A stretch of 35,367 bases of DNA from Aeromonas media (GCF_000819985.1 NZ_CDBZ01000193.1:1-35367); one strand, 5' to 3'. Positions 16,639 to 26,867 are shown, numbered from the stretch's first letter. The notes: generated from the letters alone by a model not told the origin. Made by a program: numbers and translations.

Positions 16639-17610
16639 TCAGTAGACGGGCAGCTCCACCCCGACCAGCAGTTCGTCGATGCGCGCCTGGGTCGGCTGCT
16701 GCATCACGTTCTGGATCATCTCCTTGGTGAGATGGGGGGAGAAGGAGCTGATGAAGTCATACATGTAGTTCTGCAAGAGGATGCTCTTGCTGAAGCAGAG
16801 CTGGGCCGGGCAGGGTTCGAACAGGTGCTCCAGATTGATGGCCACCAGGCCGGGGGCATCGGTGTCGTTGGCCACCAGCGACGAGATGATGCCGATGCCA
16901 AAGCCCAGCTCCACGTAGCGCTTGATGACGCCCGCATCCATCACCGTCATGTAGTAGTTGGGGCTGAGGCCGGCCGCCTGGAACACCCTGTCCTGCACCT
17001 GACGCCCGGTGGCGCCACTCTCGTAGCTGAGGATGGGGTACTGGCAGAGCTGCTCCAGGGTCGGTTTCTTCACCTTGGCCAGGGGGTGATCCTGGGGCAC
17101 CACCAGTGACAGGGTCCAGAGGTAGGCGGGCAGCGCGATCAGCTCCTTGTCGAAGCCTATCTCGTGGGCAACGATGGAAAAATCCGAGTAACCCTTGCTG
17201 ATCTGCTCCTTGGTAGCCGACATCACGGGGTGCAGGTGGAACGAGATCTTGGGGTACTTCTTGGTGAAATAGGTGACGCTTTTCGGCAGCAGGTAGCGGG
17301 CTATGGTGTGGGTGGTGTGGATGTTGAGGGTGCCCACCGTCGGGTCCAGGTACTCCCGGGAGATGGCCTTGATCTTGCTCTCTATGTTGAGCATGGCCTC
17401 GGCACACTTGATGATCTCCTCCCCCACAGGGGTGATCCTGTGCAGGTGCTTGCCGCGACGCTCGAAGATGCGTACCCCCAGCTCGCTCTCCAGCAAGCCG
17501 ATCTGCTTGCTCACCCCAGGCTGGCTGGTATAGAGCGCATCGGAAGCGACGGAGACGTTGAGATTGTGGTCCCGCACCGCGATCAGATACTTCAACTGCT
17601 GTAGTTTCAA
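16639..17610 (-). CDS. CysB-like LysR-family transcriptional regulator
   Basis: A 323-residue LysR regulator, close in length and pattern to CysB/Cbl. The N-terminal helix-turn-helix region reads LKLQQLKYLIAV ... LYTSQPGVSKQIGLLESELG. The effector domain includes TLNIHTTHTIARYLLP, DHPLAKVKKPTLEQL and NYMYDFISSFSPHLTKE, as in CysB. The conserved N-terminus begins at a TTG (17610) with GAGGG eight bases upstream; no ATG is near. CysB controls sulfate assimilation. Its position beside an aminotransferase/semialdehyde dehydrogenase operon leaves open a local role, like BauR (also LysR type) in Pseudomonas beta-alanine catabolism. Which effector it binds is unknown. Confidence 0.88.
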   Translation of the reverse strand: MKLQQLKYLIAVRDHNLNVSVASDALYTSQPGVSKQIGLLESELGVRIFERRGKHLHRITPVGEEIIKCAEAMLNIESKIKAISREYLDPTVGTLNIHTTHTIARYLLPKSVTYFTKKYPKISFHLHPVMSATKEQISKGYSDFSIVAHEIGFDKELIALPAYLWTLSLVVPQDHPLAKVKKPTLEQLCQYPILSYESGATGRQVQDRVFQAAGLSPNYYMTVMDAGVIKRYVELGFGIGIISSLVANDTDAPGLVAINLEHLFEPCPAQLCFSKSILLQNYMYDFISSFSPHLTKEMIQNVMQQPTQARIDELLVGVELPVY

Positions 17611-17654
17611 GGTTGCACCCTCACAGGCTGGCGCGGCTGTCATCAGATGGACAA

Positions 17655-17674
17655 GGCCGCCACAAATGGCGGCC
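17655..17674. repeat. Hairpin in leader of the LysR gene
   Basis: GGCCGCC (17655-17661) and GGCGGCC (17668-17674) are perfect complements with a six-base loop, 45 bp before the TTG start. No T-run follows; possible leader structure. Confidence 0.4.
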
Positions 17675-17719
17675 AGTGTACCATCCGAACTCGGCATATC
17701 ACCGCTTGATCCTTCATTT

Positions 17720-17736
17720 TGCTACAAAATCTAGCA
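17720..17736. promoter_or_regulatory. Candidate LysR operator (TGCTA-N7-TAGCA)
   Basis: TGCTA (17720-17724) and TAGCA (17732-17736) form a perfect dyad with an AT-rich seven-base centre, about 110 bp upstream of the LysR start. LysR proteins often bind interrupted dyads of this size near their own promoter. Assignment is inference. Confidence 0.35.
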
Positions 17737-17765
17737 TCTGCCGGGGGGATATGACAAACGGACGC

Positions 17766-18494
17766 TCAGCGCACGGCGGGGCCGACCGGCAGCATGCCGA
17801 GGAACTGCAGCAACCACTGCATCATGGTGGCCGAGTCCACTTCTCCCTCCAGGGAGGAGAGGCTGCTCTGGTAGTGCTCGTCGGGCAGCCGATCCCGCCG
17901 CCGCTCGATCAGCGCCCGGTTGTACTCCACCGAAAACTCCGGATGACCCTGGATGGCGACTATGTGATCCCCCTGCAGGAACATGAAATTCGGGCAAAAA
18001 TCGTTGCCCGCCAGCAGGGTCGCCCCCGGGGGCAGCTGCTCCACCTGATCCTGGTGACTGGCCAGGATCCGTATGGTCTCCAGCCCCGGCTGCATCCAGG
18101 GTTTCGCCTCCTGCATGGGGTGGACGGAGACGCCGAGCCCCCAGCCCTTGGTGGACTTCACCACCTCCCCCCCCAGCGCCTGGGCGATCACCTGATGGCC
18201 GAAGCAGATGCCGGCCAGCTTGACGTTGGCATCGTGGGCCCGCCGGATCCAGTCGCGCAGCGCCAGGATCCAGGGGATGTCGCTGTAGGCATCGTGGCGC
18301 GATCCTGTGATGAGCCAGGCATCGCACTCGTTCAAGTCGCTCGGCAGCTCCCCATCGAGCGCCGACCAGACCCTGTATTCCAACGCCGGGGCCAGCGCCC
18401 GGAATCCCTTGATAAACATCTCGGAGTAAACGGGGCCGAAACTCCCAACCAAGTCGGGGTCCAGCCGGTCACAATCGAGAATTCCCAGTCGCAT
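17766..18494 (-). CDS. Class I glutamine amidotransferase
   Basis: A 242-residue stand-alone GATase1 domain. The nucleophile is Cys97 in GICFGHQ and the dyad partners are His184 and Glu186 in IQGHPEFS, so the triad is complete. It resembles the GuaA-like GATase1 proteins found without a synthase partner, whose substrates are mostly unknown; it lacks the GICRG-type motif of PuuD. ATG 18494 has AAGGAG six bases upstream. It is third in the minus-strand order aminotransferase > semialdehyde dehydrogenase > this gene (83-bp gap with a hairpin). Hydrolysis of a gamma-glutamylated amine or amino acid would fit the context, but this is inference. Confidence 0.88.
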   Translation of the reverse strand: MRLGILDCDRLDPDLVGSFGPVYSEMFIKGFRALAPALEYRVWSALDGELPSDLNECDAWLITGSRHDAYSDIPWILALRDWIRRAHDANVKLAGICFGHQVIAQALGGEVVKSTKGWGLGVSVHPMQEAKPWMQPGLETIRILASHQDQVEQLPPGATLLAGNDFCPNFMFLQGDHIVAIQGHPEFSVEYNRALIERRRDRLPDEHYQSSLSSLEGEVDSATMMQWLLQFLGMLPVGPAVR

Positions 18495-18526
18495 CTGTTA
18501 CTCCTTCACAGGGATAGCGGGACACG

Positions 18527-18547
18527 CCGGCGGACTCCTTCCGCCGG
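18527..18547. repeat. Hairpin between dehydrogenase and amidotransferase genes
   Basis: CCGGCGG (18527-18533) and CCGCCGG (18541-18547) pair perfectly with a seven-base loop. There is no T-run; a likely intercistronic mRNA structure. Confidence 0.45.
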
Positions 18548-18577
18548 GCCATGCCAGGGCTAGCTGCTGCATGTTGA

Positions 18578-20074
<1,497 letters not shown>

Positions 20075-20141
20075 AAATCCTCCGTGATGGGTCATTCGCG
20101 TCATTCCTGCGCGCGGCCGTGGGCATCAGGCACAGGAAGAG

Positions 20142-20158
20142 GGCGCCCGACGGGCGCC
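20142..20158. repeat. Hairpin between aminotransferase and dehydrogenase genes
   Basis: GGCGCCC (20142-20148) and GGGCGCC (20152-20158) pair perfectly around GAC. There is no T-run on either strand; a candidate attenuating or stabilising element within the operon. Confidence 0.45.
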
Positions 20159-20176
20159 ATGCAATCGGGTGAAACG

Positions 20177-21505
<1,329 letters not shown>

Positions 21506-21555
21506 GGTCACCTCATCCTTAAGGCGTTTAGTAACACTTGGCTGATGCCTATTAA

Positions 21556-21564
21556 ATTAAACAC
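21556..21564. promoter_or_regulatory. Candidate operator ATTAAACAC (left copy)
   Basis: ATTAAACAC here recurs exactly, in the opposite orientation, at 22325-22333 before the PuuC-like gene. A one-mismatch copy ATTTAACAC lies at 21632-21640. All three are in the two intergenic regions flanking the XRE/cupin regulator, the expected pattern for its binding site. Confidence 0.35.
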
Positions 21565-21574
21565 CTGAGTTCCT

Positions 21575-21597
21575 AAAAAGGGGCGGTTTATCGCCCC
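21575..21597 (-). terminator. Leader terminator/attenuator before aminotransferase gene
   Basis: On the minus strand GGGGCG (from 21597) pairs with CGCCCC (to 21580) around ATAAAC and runs into TTTTT (21579-21575). It lies 70 bp upstream of the aminotransferase start, so a transcript begun near 21640 would meet it first. Alternatives: it serves antisense RNA from the regulator side, or the dyad is an operator. Confidence 0.5.
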
Positions 21598-21607
21598 TGC
21601 TTGGTGT

Positions 21608-21622
21608 CACCCCCTCGGGGTG
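21608..21622. promoter_or_regulatory. CACCCC/GGGGTG dyad in the divergent region
   Basis: CACCCC (21608-21613) and GGGGTG (21617-21622) flank CTC in the 173-bp gap between the aminotransferase and the regulator. This could be a protein-binding dyad or RNA hairpin. Confidence 0.3.
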
Positions 21623-21631
21623 GTATAAGAT

Positions 21632-21640
21632 ATTTAACAC
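21632..21640. promoter_or_regulatory. Candidate operator ATTTAACAC (middle copy)
   Basis: One mismatch from the exact pair at 21556-21564 and 22325-22333. It lies 38 bp before the regulator ATG in an AT-rich stretch that probably holds its promoter, so repressor binding here would give autoregulation. Confidence 0.3.
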
Positions 21641-21678
21641 AATTTTAATAATAGTAAACAGTCAAGGAGTGTCTATCG

Positions 21679-22221
21679 ATGGATATCGGTCACCGCCTCA
21701 AGGCGGTTCGCACCAAGGCGGCCCTCTCCCAGCGCGAGCTGGCCAAGCGCTCCGGTGTGACCAACGGTTTTATTTCCCAGATCGAGAAAAATCAGGTGAG
21801 CCCCTCGGTCGCGTCGCTGCGCAAGGTGCTGGAAGGCATCCCCATGTCGCTCGCCAGCTTCTTCACTGATGAGACGGAGATGGATTCCGAGGTGATCTTC
21901 CGCGCGGATGACATGCCGGATCTCGGCACCCACCCCATCAGCTATAAATTGGTGGGCCACAGCCGGGCCAACCGCGCCATCGGCATGATGCAGGAGGTGC
22001 TGCCCCCAGGGGCCGACACCGGCGACGACATGCTGAGTCACGAGGGGGAAGAGTGCGGCATCGTCATCAGGGGACAGGTGGAGGTCACCGTCGGCGAGCA
22101 GGTACATCTGCTGGCCCCAGGGGATGGCTACTACTTCGACAGCCGCACCCCGCACCGCTTCCGCAACGTGGGGGAGCAGGAGTGCGTGCTGATCTCTGCC
22201 AACACGCCGGCCAGCTTCTGA
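21679..22221 (+). CDS. XRE-family regulator with cupin domain (PuuR-like)
   Basis: A 180-residue regulator. The N-terminal XRE helix-turn-helix (about 5-60) contains LSQRELAKRSGVTNGFISQIEK; the C-terminal cupin (about 110-178) contains GEECGIVIRGQVEVTVGEQ and PGDGYYFDSRTPHRFRN. This architecture matches PuuR, the repressor of putrescine degradation in E. coli, and its length is the same. It sits between the divergent transaminase operon and the PuuC-like gene, so it is the obvious local regulator. Its ligand is probably a polyamine or amino-acid intermediate, but that is inference. ATG 21679 has AAGGAG about nine bases upstream. Confidence 0.9.
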   Translation: MDIGHRLKAVRTKAALSQRELAKRSGVTNGFISQIEKNQVSPSVASLRKVLEGIPMSLASFFTDETEMDSEVIFRADDMPDLGTHPISYKLVGHSRANRAIGMMQEVLPPGADTGDDMLSHEGEECGIVIRGQVEVTVGEQVHLLAPGDGYYFDSRTPHRFRNVGEQECVLISANTPASF

Positions 22222-22324
22222 TCCCCATGGGTAGCCTGGGCCGCTCGCCCCTCCACGAAGCGGCCCTGCAGCCTGGGTAAGGTCAGCCGCAGATCGGGGT
22301 CTGGACTCGGGCACGGAGCGGCAA

Positions 22325-22333
22325 GTGTTTAAT
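22325..22333. promoter_or_regulatory. Candidate operator (inverse ATTAAACAC) before puuC-like gene
   Basis: GTGTTTAAT is the exact complement of the copy at 21556-21564. It lies 87 bp upstream of the aldehyde dehydrogenase start. The surrounding 22222-22419 gap is otherwise AT-rich near its right end with no gene. Confidence 0.35.
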
Positions 22334-22419
22334 GAATTGTTACAAGATGGATTTACAAGCGGCAGGATGTTTAGCATATTGATACGCGAAGACGTTTTTT
22401 GCCGGTTCAAGGAGTGAAC

Positions 22420-23916
22420 ATGAGTGACCTGACCCTGGCCCAGTGGCAACACAAGGCCGCCCATCTGACCCTGCCCTCGCAAGCCTTTATCGATGGCAAT
22501 TACCGGGATGCCGTCAACGGCGCCACCTTCGATTGCATCAACCCGGCCAACGGCCAGTTGCTGACCAAGGTGGCCTCCTGCGACGCCGCCGACGCCGAGC
22601 TGGCGGTGCAGGCCGCCCGCGCTGCCTTCGATGACAAGCGCTGGAGCGGGCTCTCCCCGAAACAGCGCAAGCTGATCATGCAGCGCTTCGCCGAACTGAT
22701 GCGCCTCAACCAGGTGGAGCTGGCCCTGCTGGAGTCCCTGGACATGGGCAAACCCATCGGCGATGCCATGGGCTATGACGCCCCGGCCGCCGCCAACTGC
22801 ATCGCCTGGAACGCCGAAGCCATCGACAAGATCTACGATCAGGTCGCCCCGGTGGAAGAGTCCGCCCTGGCCCTGGTGACCCGGGAGGCGCTCGGGGTTG
22901 TGGCGGCCATAGTGCCCTGGAACTTCCCGCTGGTGATGGCCTGCTGGAAGCTGGGCCCGGCGCTCGCTACCGGCAACTCCGTCATCCTCAAGCCGTCTGA
23001 AAAGTCCCCCCTCACCGCCCTGCGCATCGCCGGCCTTGCGAAAGAGGCGGGCATCCCGGACGGCGTCTTCAACGTGCTGCCGGGCTTTGGCCACACAGTG
23101 GGCGAGGCGCTGGCCTTGCACATGGACGTGGACTGCATCACCTTCACCGGCTCCACCAAGATCGGCAAGCATCTGGTGCAGTGCTCCGGCAAGTCGAACC
23201 TCAAACGCGCCTTTATGGAGTGTGGCGGCAAGAGCCCCAACATAGTGCTGGCGGACGCGCCTGATCTGGACGCCGCCGCCAGGAGTGCCGTGGGCGCCAT
23301 CTTCTACAACCAGGGCGAGGTGTGCACCGCCGCCTCCCGCCTGCTGGTGCAGAACAGTATCAAGCCGCAATTCATGGAGCGCCTGCTGGCCCATGCCCGC
23401 GAGTGGATAGCCGCCAACCCGCTGGATCCCGCCACCCGCATCGGCGCCATGGTGGACGGCATTCAGATGGAGCAGGTGCTCAACTACATCGCCATCGGCC
23501 AGCAGGAGGGCGCCAGACTGCTGCTGGGGGGCAAGCGCACCCACACAGAGAGCGGCGGCTTCTATATCGAGCCCACCATCTTCGACGACGTAACCCCGCA
23601 GATGCGCATCTTCCGAGAGGAGATCTTCGGCCCTGTACTGGCGGTGACCGGCTTCGACACGCTGGAAGAAGCCATCGCGCTGGGCAACGACACCGACTAC
23701 GGTCTGGCCGCCGCGATCTGGACGGCGGATCTCAACAAGGCGGTGAAAGGCTCCCGCGCCCTGCGCGCCGGCACCGTGTTCGTCAACAACTGGGATGGGG
23801 GCGACATGACGATGCCGTTCGGCGGCTTCAAGCAGTCCGGTAACGGTCGCGACAAGTCACTGCACGCCCTGGAGAAATATACCGAGCTGAAAAGTAACTG
23901 GATCCAGCTCGATTAA
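22420..23916 (+). CDS. puuC: PuuC-like aldehyde dehydrogenase
   Basis: NAD(P)-dependent aldehyde dehydrogenase of 498 residues, close to E. coli PuuC and Pseudomonas KauB, which oxidise gamma-glutamyl-gamma-aminobutyraldehyde and other aminoaldehydes from polyamines. The nucleophile is Cys302 in NQGEVCTAASR, the general base Glu267 is in FMECGGKSPN, Asn168 is in VPWNFPL, and the C-terminal LHALEKYTELKSNWIQLD is typical. ATG 22420 follows AAGGAG at six bases; the frame extends to 22399 without support. It is monocistronic, ended by the terminator at 23943-23966. The rest of a puu pathway (puuA, puuB, puuD) is not in the window. Confidence 0.92.
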   Translation: MSDLTLAQWQHKAAHLTLPSQAFIDGNYRDAVNGATFDCINPANGQLLTKVASCDAADAELAVQAARAAFDDKRWSGLSPKQRKLIMQRFAELMRLNQVELALLESLDMGKPIGDAMGYDAPAAANCIAWNAEAIDKIYDQVAPVEESALALVTREALGVVAAIVPWNFPLVMACWKLGPALATGNSVILKPSEKSPLTALRIAGLAKEAGIPDGVFNVLPGFGHTVGEALALHMDVDCITFTGSTKIGKHLVQCSGKSNLKRAFMECGGKSPNIVLADAPDLDAAARSAVGAIFYNQGEVCTAASRLLVQNSIKPQFMERLLAHAREWIAANPLDPATRIGAMVDGIQMEQVLNYIAIGQQEGARLLLGGKRTHTESGGFYIEPTIFDDVTPQMRIFREEIFGPVLAVTGFDTLEEAIALGNDTDYGLAAAIWTADLNKAVKGSRALRAGTVFVNNWDGGDMTMPFGGFKQSGNGRDKSLHALEKYTELKSNWIQLD

Positions 23917-23942
23917 CGTCGAATATGACGAGATCAGGCAAT

Positions 23943-23966
23943 AAAGGGGGAGAAATCCCCCTTTTT
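23943..23966 (+). terminator. Terminator after the puuC-like gene
   Basis: AAAGGGGGA (23943-23951) pairs with TCCCCCTTT (23956-23964) around GAAA, followed by further T residues. The A-run on the left may let it work in both directions. Confidence 0.85.
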
Positions 23967-23999
23967 CATTTTTACCCTTTCCTCAACAGCTTCAATCGA

Positions 24000-24005
24000 T
24001 ATAAT
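24000..24005 (+). promoter_or_regulatory. TATAAT -10 element before small membrane protein gene
   Basis: A perfect TATAAT lies 36 bp before the ATG at 24042, in an AT-rich stretch just after a terminator. No good -35 is found at 16-18 bp spacing. Confidence 0.4.
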
Positions 24006-24041
24006 CATCAAATAGACAAGCCCTTAAATATAAAGATAAAA

Positions 24042-24215
24042 ATGCTGTTTTTTCTGGGAAGTGTACTGTTTCTGGTGGTGGGCCTGCCGCTGCTCTTCTT
24101 CATGCTGGGCGAGGGTGAGGCCTATGTGACCTGGGGTCCCTGGATCTCCGCCATCGCACTCATGCTGTGGCTGCTCATGGATGTAGAGAAGATCCGCCGC
24201 GGCGGTCGGCGCTGA
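24042..24215 (+). CDS. Small membrane protein
   Basis: A 57-residue protein of unknown family with two hydrophobic stretches: the N-terminal LGSVLFLVVGLPLLFFML and the central WISAIALMLWLLM. A charged tail EKIRRGGRR follows. The frame is open upstream to 23925, but that part runs through the puuC terminator and is AT-rich, so I start at MLFFLGSV. The ribosome site is weak. It has its own likely promoter (TATAAT at 24000) and lies between puuC and rarD on the same strand. Function unknown. Confidence 0.6.
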   Translation: MLFFLGSVLFLVVGLPLLFFMLGEGEAYVTWGPWISAIALMLWLLMDVEKIRRGGRR

Positions 24216-24340
24216 GTCGATTCCATGCTGTAAAAATCTCGCCAAACGGCATTTATTAACTTCTTTCCCCCCAAAAGGATCGCTACACTGACTTTTTGCG
24301 ATGTTTTCCAACATCCGACTCTCCAGTGAAGGTTATCCGC

Positions 24341-25237
24341 ATGCAGCAACAGATCCAGCGCCAGGGCATCATCTATGCCCTGTGCGCCTATACCCTTTGG
24401 GGCCTGGCGCCCATCTATTTCAAGACCATTTCCGCCGTCCCGGCCGCCGAGATCCTGACCCACCGCATGATCTGGTCCTGCGCCCTGCTGATGGTGCTGA
24501 CCCTGATCGGCCGCCAGTGGCACAAGGTGCAGGCGGTGTTGCGCCAACCCAGGGTGCTGCTCACCCTGGCCTTCACCTCGGTCACCGTCGGCGGCAACTG
24601 GCTGCTGTTCATCTGGGCCATCAACAACGGTCACATGCTGGATGCCAGCCTCGGCTACTACATCAACCCGCTGTTCAACGTGCTGCTCGGCATGGTGTTT
24701 CTGAGCGAGAAGCTGCGTCGCCTGCAGTGGTGGGCGGTGGGACTGGCGGTGATAGGGGTTGCCGTCCAGCTCATCGCCTTCGGCTCCCTGCCCTGGATAG
24801 CCCTGGTGCTGGCCTCGAGCTTCGCCATCTATGGCCTGATCCGCAAGAAGCTGGCCCTGGATGCCCTCACCGGCCTGCTGATCGAGACCATGATCATGTT
24901 GCCGCCGGCCGCCATCTACCTCTGGGGATTCGCCGACAGCCCCACCAGCCACCTCACGCAAAACGACTGGCACCTGAACCTGCTGCTGATCGCCGCCGGG
25001 GTCGTGACCACGGCGCCCCTGCTCTGCTTCACCGCCGCCGCCACCCGGCTCAAGCTCTCCACCCTGGGCTTCTTCCAGTACATAGGCCCCAGCCTGATGT
25101 TCATCCTGGCGGTCACCCTCTACGGGGAGGCGCTGGCGCTGGACAAGATGATCACCTTCGGCTGCATCTGGAGCGCTCTGATGCTGTTCAGCCTGGACGG
25201 GTTGCGCAGCGGCAAGCGGCGTCAGGGGGCCGGTTGA
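24341..25237 (+). CDS. rarD: RarD/EamA family transporter
   Basis: A 298-residue inner-membrane protein with about ten hydrophobic helices, the length and N-terminal pattern (GIIYALCAYTLWGLAPIYFK) of RarD. It contains the conserved HRMIWS and GYYINPLFNVLLG segments. RarD belongs to the drug/metabolite transporter superfamily; the old name refers to chloramphenicol sensitivity, but the natural substrate is unknown. ATG 24341 has AAGG about nine bases upstream; the frame is open from 24296. The following gene (AraC type) starts 68 bp after the stop. Confidence 0.92.
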   Translation: MQQQIQRQGIIYALCAYTLWGLAPIYFKTISAVPAAEILTHRMIWSCALLMVLTLIGRQWHKVQAVLRQPRVLLTLAFTSVTVGGNWLLFIWAINNGHMLDASLGYYINPLFNVLLGMVFLSEKLRRLQWWAVGLAVIGVAVQLIAFGSLPWIALVLASSFAIYGLIRKKLALDALTGLLIETMIMLPPAAIYLWGFADSPTSHLTQNDWHLNLLLIAAGVVTTAPLLCFTAAATRLKLSTLGFFQYIGPSLMFILAVTLYGEALALDKMITFGCIWSALMLFSLDGLRSGKRRQGAG

Positions 25238-25253
25238 GCAGCCGAATGCCCGG

Positions 25254-25276
25254 CCACTGCAATAATCTACAAGCCA
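25254..25276. promoter_or_regulatory. Direct-repeat operator candidate before araC-type gene
   Basis: A 23-bp element, CCACTGCAAT followed by TACAAGCCA after four variable bases. It recurs at 26116-26138 before the lysE-type gene with 20 of 23 bases identical. It ends 29 bp before the regulator ATG. AraC proteins bind such asymmetric direct sites, so this is probably the regulator's own site. Confidence 0.55.
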
Positions 25277-25305
25277 AGAGTCGGCTTTCGGGTTATCAAT
25301 AGGCC

Positions 25306-26109
25306 ATGAGCGCCTCTCCATCCCGCATCCATTACTGGCAATCCCGGCTGCTGCCGGGAGTTGAACTCTCCCACTCCCATCACAGGGAGTTCAGCTATGG
25401 CCGCCACGTGCACCTGGACTACCACATAGGTCTGGTGCAGCAGGGCGGCCAGAAGTTCATCCACAAGGGCAGCAGCCACAACCTGGTGCGCGGCCAGCTC
25501 TCCACCGTCAACCCTGACGAGATGCACGACGGCCTCAGCCTGCTGCCGGAAGGGTACGAGGTACGGGTGTTCGCCATCGCCCCTGAGCAGCTGGCCCGCT
25601 GGCTGCCAGACAGCCCGGAGCCCTTCTTCGATCAGGGCTTGCAGCGCCGACCCGACCTCTATCAGGGCTTCGCCCGGCTGCACATGTATCTGGATCAACC
25701 CGAGCCCGATGCCCTGCTGGCGGAGAGCCAGCTCTTGGCCCTGCTCGGCGAGCTGCTGCACCTGGCACCGGAGCGCCATGCCCTGGCGGATCCCCAGATA
25801 AGGTTCCTGCGCGACCATCTGCTGGGCCAGCTGGACGGGCACCACAGCCTGGAGGATCTGGCCGCCCTGTTCGGGCTGGATCGCTTCGCCTTCCTCCGTC
25901 AGTTCAAGAAGAAGACCGGCATGACCCCCTACGCCTGGCTCAAGCGGCTGCGTCTCGAGCGCGGCAAGCTCCTGCTCGCCCGTGGCCTGCCGGTGAGCGA
26001 GGTGGCACTGGCGGTCGGTTTCTTCGATCAGAGCCACTTCCACCATGGTTTTCGCCAGGCGTTCGGGCTGACCCCGGCGGACTACCGTCAGCAGATGCTC
26101 CCCAGCTGA
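25306..26109 (+). CDS. AraC-family transcriptional regulator
   Basis: A 267-residue regulator. The N-terminal cupin-like ligand domain (about 20-90) contains HREFSYGRHVHLDYHIGLVQQGG and STVNPDEMHDG. The C-terminal double helix-turn-helix (about 170-262) contains LEDLAALFGLDRFAFLRQFKKKTGMTPYAWLKRLRLERGKLLL and VALAVGFFDQSHFHHGFRQAFGLTPADYR. It lies 82 bp before a LysE-type exporter on the same strand, a very common pairing in which the regulator switches on export of the amino acid it senses. A nearly identical 23-bp element precedes both genes. The ATG at 25306 has a poor ribosome site. Confidence 0.92.
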   Translation: MSASPSRIHYWQSRLLPGVELSHSHHREFSYGRHVHLDYHIGLVQQGGQKFIHKGSSHNLVRGQLSTVNPDEMHDGLSLLPEGYEVRVFAIAPEQLARWLPDSPEPFFDQGLQRRPDLYQGFARLHMYLDQPEPDALLAESQLLALLGELLHLAPERHALADPQIRFLRDHLLGQLDGHHSLEDLAALFGLDRFAFLRQFKKKTGMTPYAWLKRLRLERGKLLLARGLPVSEVALAVGFFDQSHFHHGFRQAFGLTPADYRQQMLPS

Positions 26110-26115
26110 CCAACC

Positions 26116-26138
26116 CCACTGCAATCTTTTACAAGCCA
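26116..26138. promoter_or_regulatory. Direct-repeat operator candidate before lysE-type gene
   Basis: Second copy of the 23-bp element at 25254-25276 (same orientation, 20 of 23 identical; the differences are confined to three central bases). It lies 53 bp before the exporter ATG, where an activator of its promoter would bind. Confidence 0.55.
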
Positions 26139-26191
26139 GACCCTGCCCCCATCCCCCATGCTGCTGCCTCATCTTTGTAGCGAGGTATGCC

Positions 26192-26833
26192 ATGTTCACC
26201 AGCCTGTTTCTGACCATAGGTCTCATCCACCTGATCGCTCTGGCGAGCCCGGGCCCGGATTTCGCGCTCATCCTGCGCACCAGCCTGCACAGGCCCACGG
26301 CGCTCGGGGCCGCGCTTGGCATCGCCATCGCCATCCTGCTGCACGCCACCCTCAGCCTCACCGGCATCAGCCTGCTGATCGCGAGCCAACCCTGGCTGTT
26401 CCTGGCGGTGAAGGTGGTGGGTGCCCTCTATCTGGGCTGGCTCGGCTGGGGAGCAATCAAGGCTGCGCGCCGCAACTCCGCCACCCAGGCACTGCGGGCT
26501 GGCGGTGAGTTGCAGGGCTGGAACCGGGGGCTCAGAGCCGGGATCGCCACCAACCTGCTCAACCCCAAGGCGCTGCTGTTCTTCATGGGATTGCTGGCGG
26601 CCATGGTGACACCCCAGGTGGATGGCCTGACCCGGGGCCTGCTGATCCTGGAGCTCTTCCTGCTCTCCCTGGCCTGGTTCGGGCTGCTGGCCTGGAGCCT
26701 CTCCACCGCCCGGGCTCAGCACCTGCTAAGCCGGGTGCAACGGCCCCTGAACCTGGTCACAGGGCTGCTGTTCGGCGCCGTCAGCCTCTCCATCCTGGTG
26801 GAGCTGGCCGGTGAGGCGAGCGCCTACATCTGA
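26192..26833 (+). CDS. LysE/RhtB family amino-acid exporter
   Basis: A 213-residue inner-membrane protein with about six hydrophobic helices. It has the family signature LIALASPGPDFALILRTSL at about residues 14-32 and NLLNPKALLFF near 125, both typical of LysE/RhtB exporters of amino acids or homoserine lactones. The ATG at 26192 has GAGG about eight bases upstream. It is probably controlled by the AraC-type regulator upstream. Directly after it comes a decayed second copy of its 3' end (26868-26975). The substrate is not predictable. Confidence 0.92.
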   Translation: MFTSLFLTIGLIHLIALASPGPDFALILRTSLHRPTALGAALGIAIAILLHATLSLTGISLLIASQPWLFLAVKVVGALYLGWLGWGAIKAARRNSATQALRAGGELQGWNRGLRAGIATNLLNPKALLFFMGLLAAMVTPQVDGLTRGLLILELFLLSLAWFGLLAWSLSTARAQHLLSRVQRPLNLVTGLLFGAVSLSILVELAGEASAYI

Positions 26834-26867
26834 GCAATGCAAGCCACCCCCATCCCCGAGCGGGGCG

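Noticed and set aside
17766-18494. Assignment of the amidotransferase as PuuD
   Set aside because: The active-site motif is GICFGHQ with GHPEF, as in GuaA-like GATase1, not the peptidase C26-type motif of PuuD. Only the genomic context suggests a related job.
21673-23544. 623-codon open frame antisense to the XRE/cupin and puuC-like genes
   Set aside because: Long antisense frames are common in GC-rich DNA. The translation is Gly/His/Gln-rich low-complexity sequence, and both sense genes are well supported.
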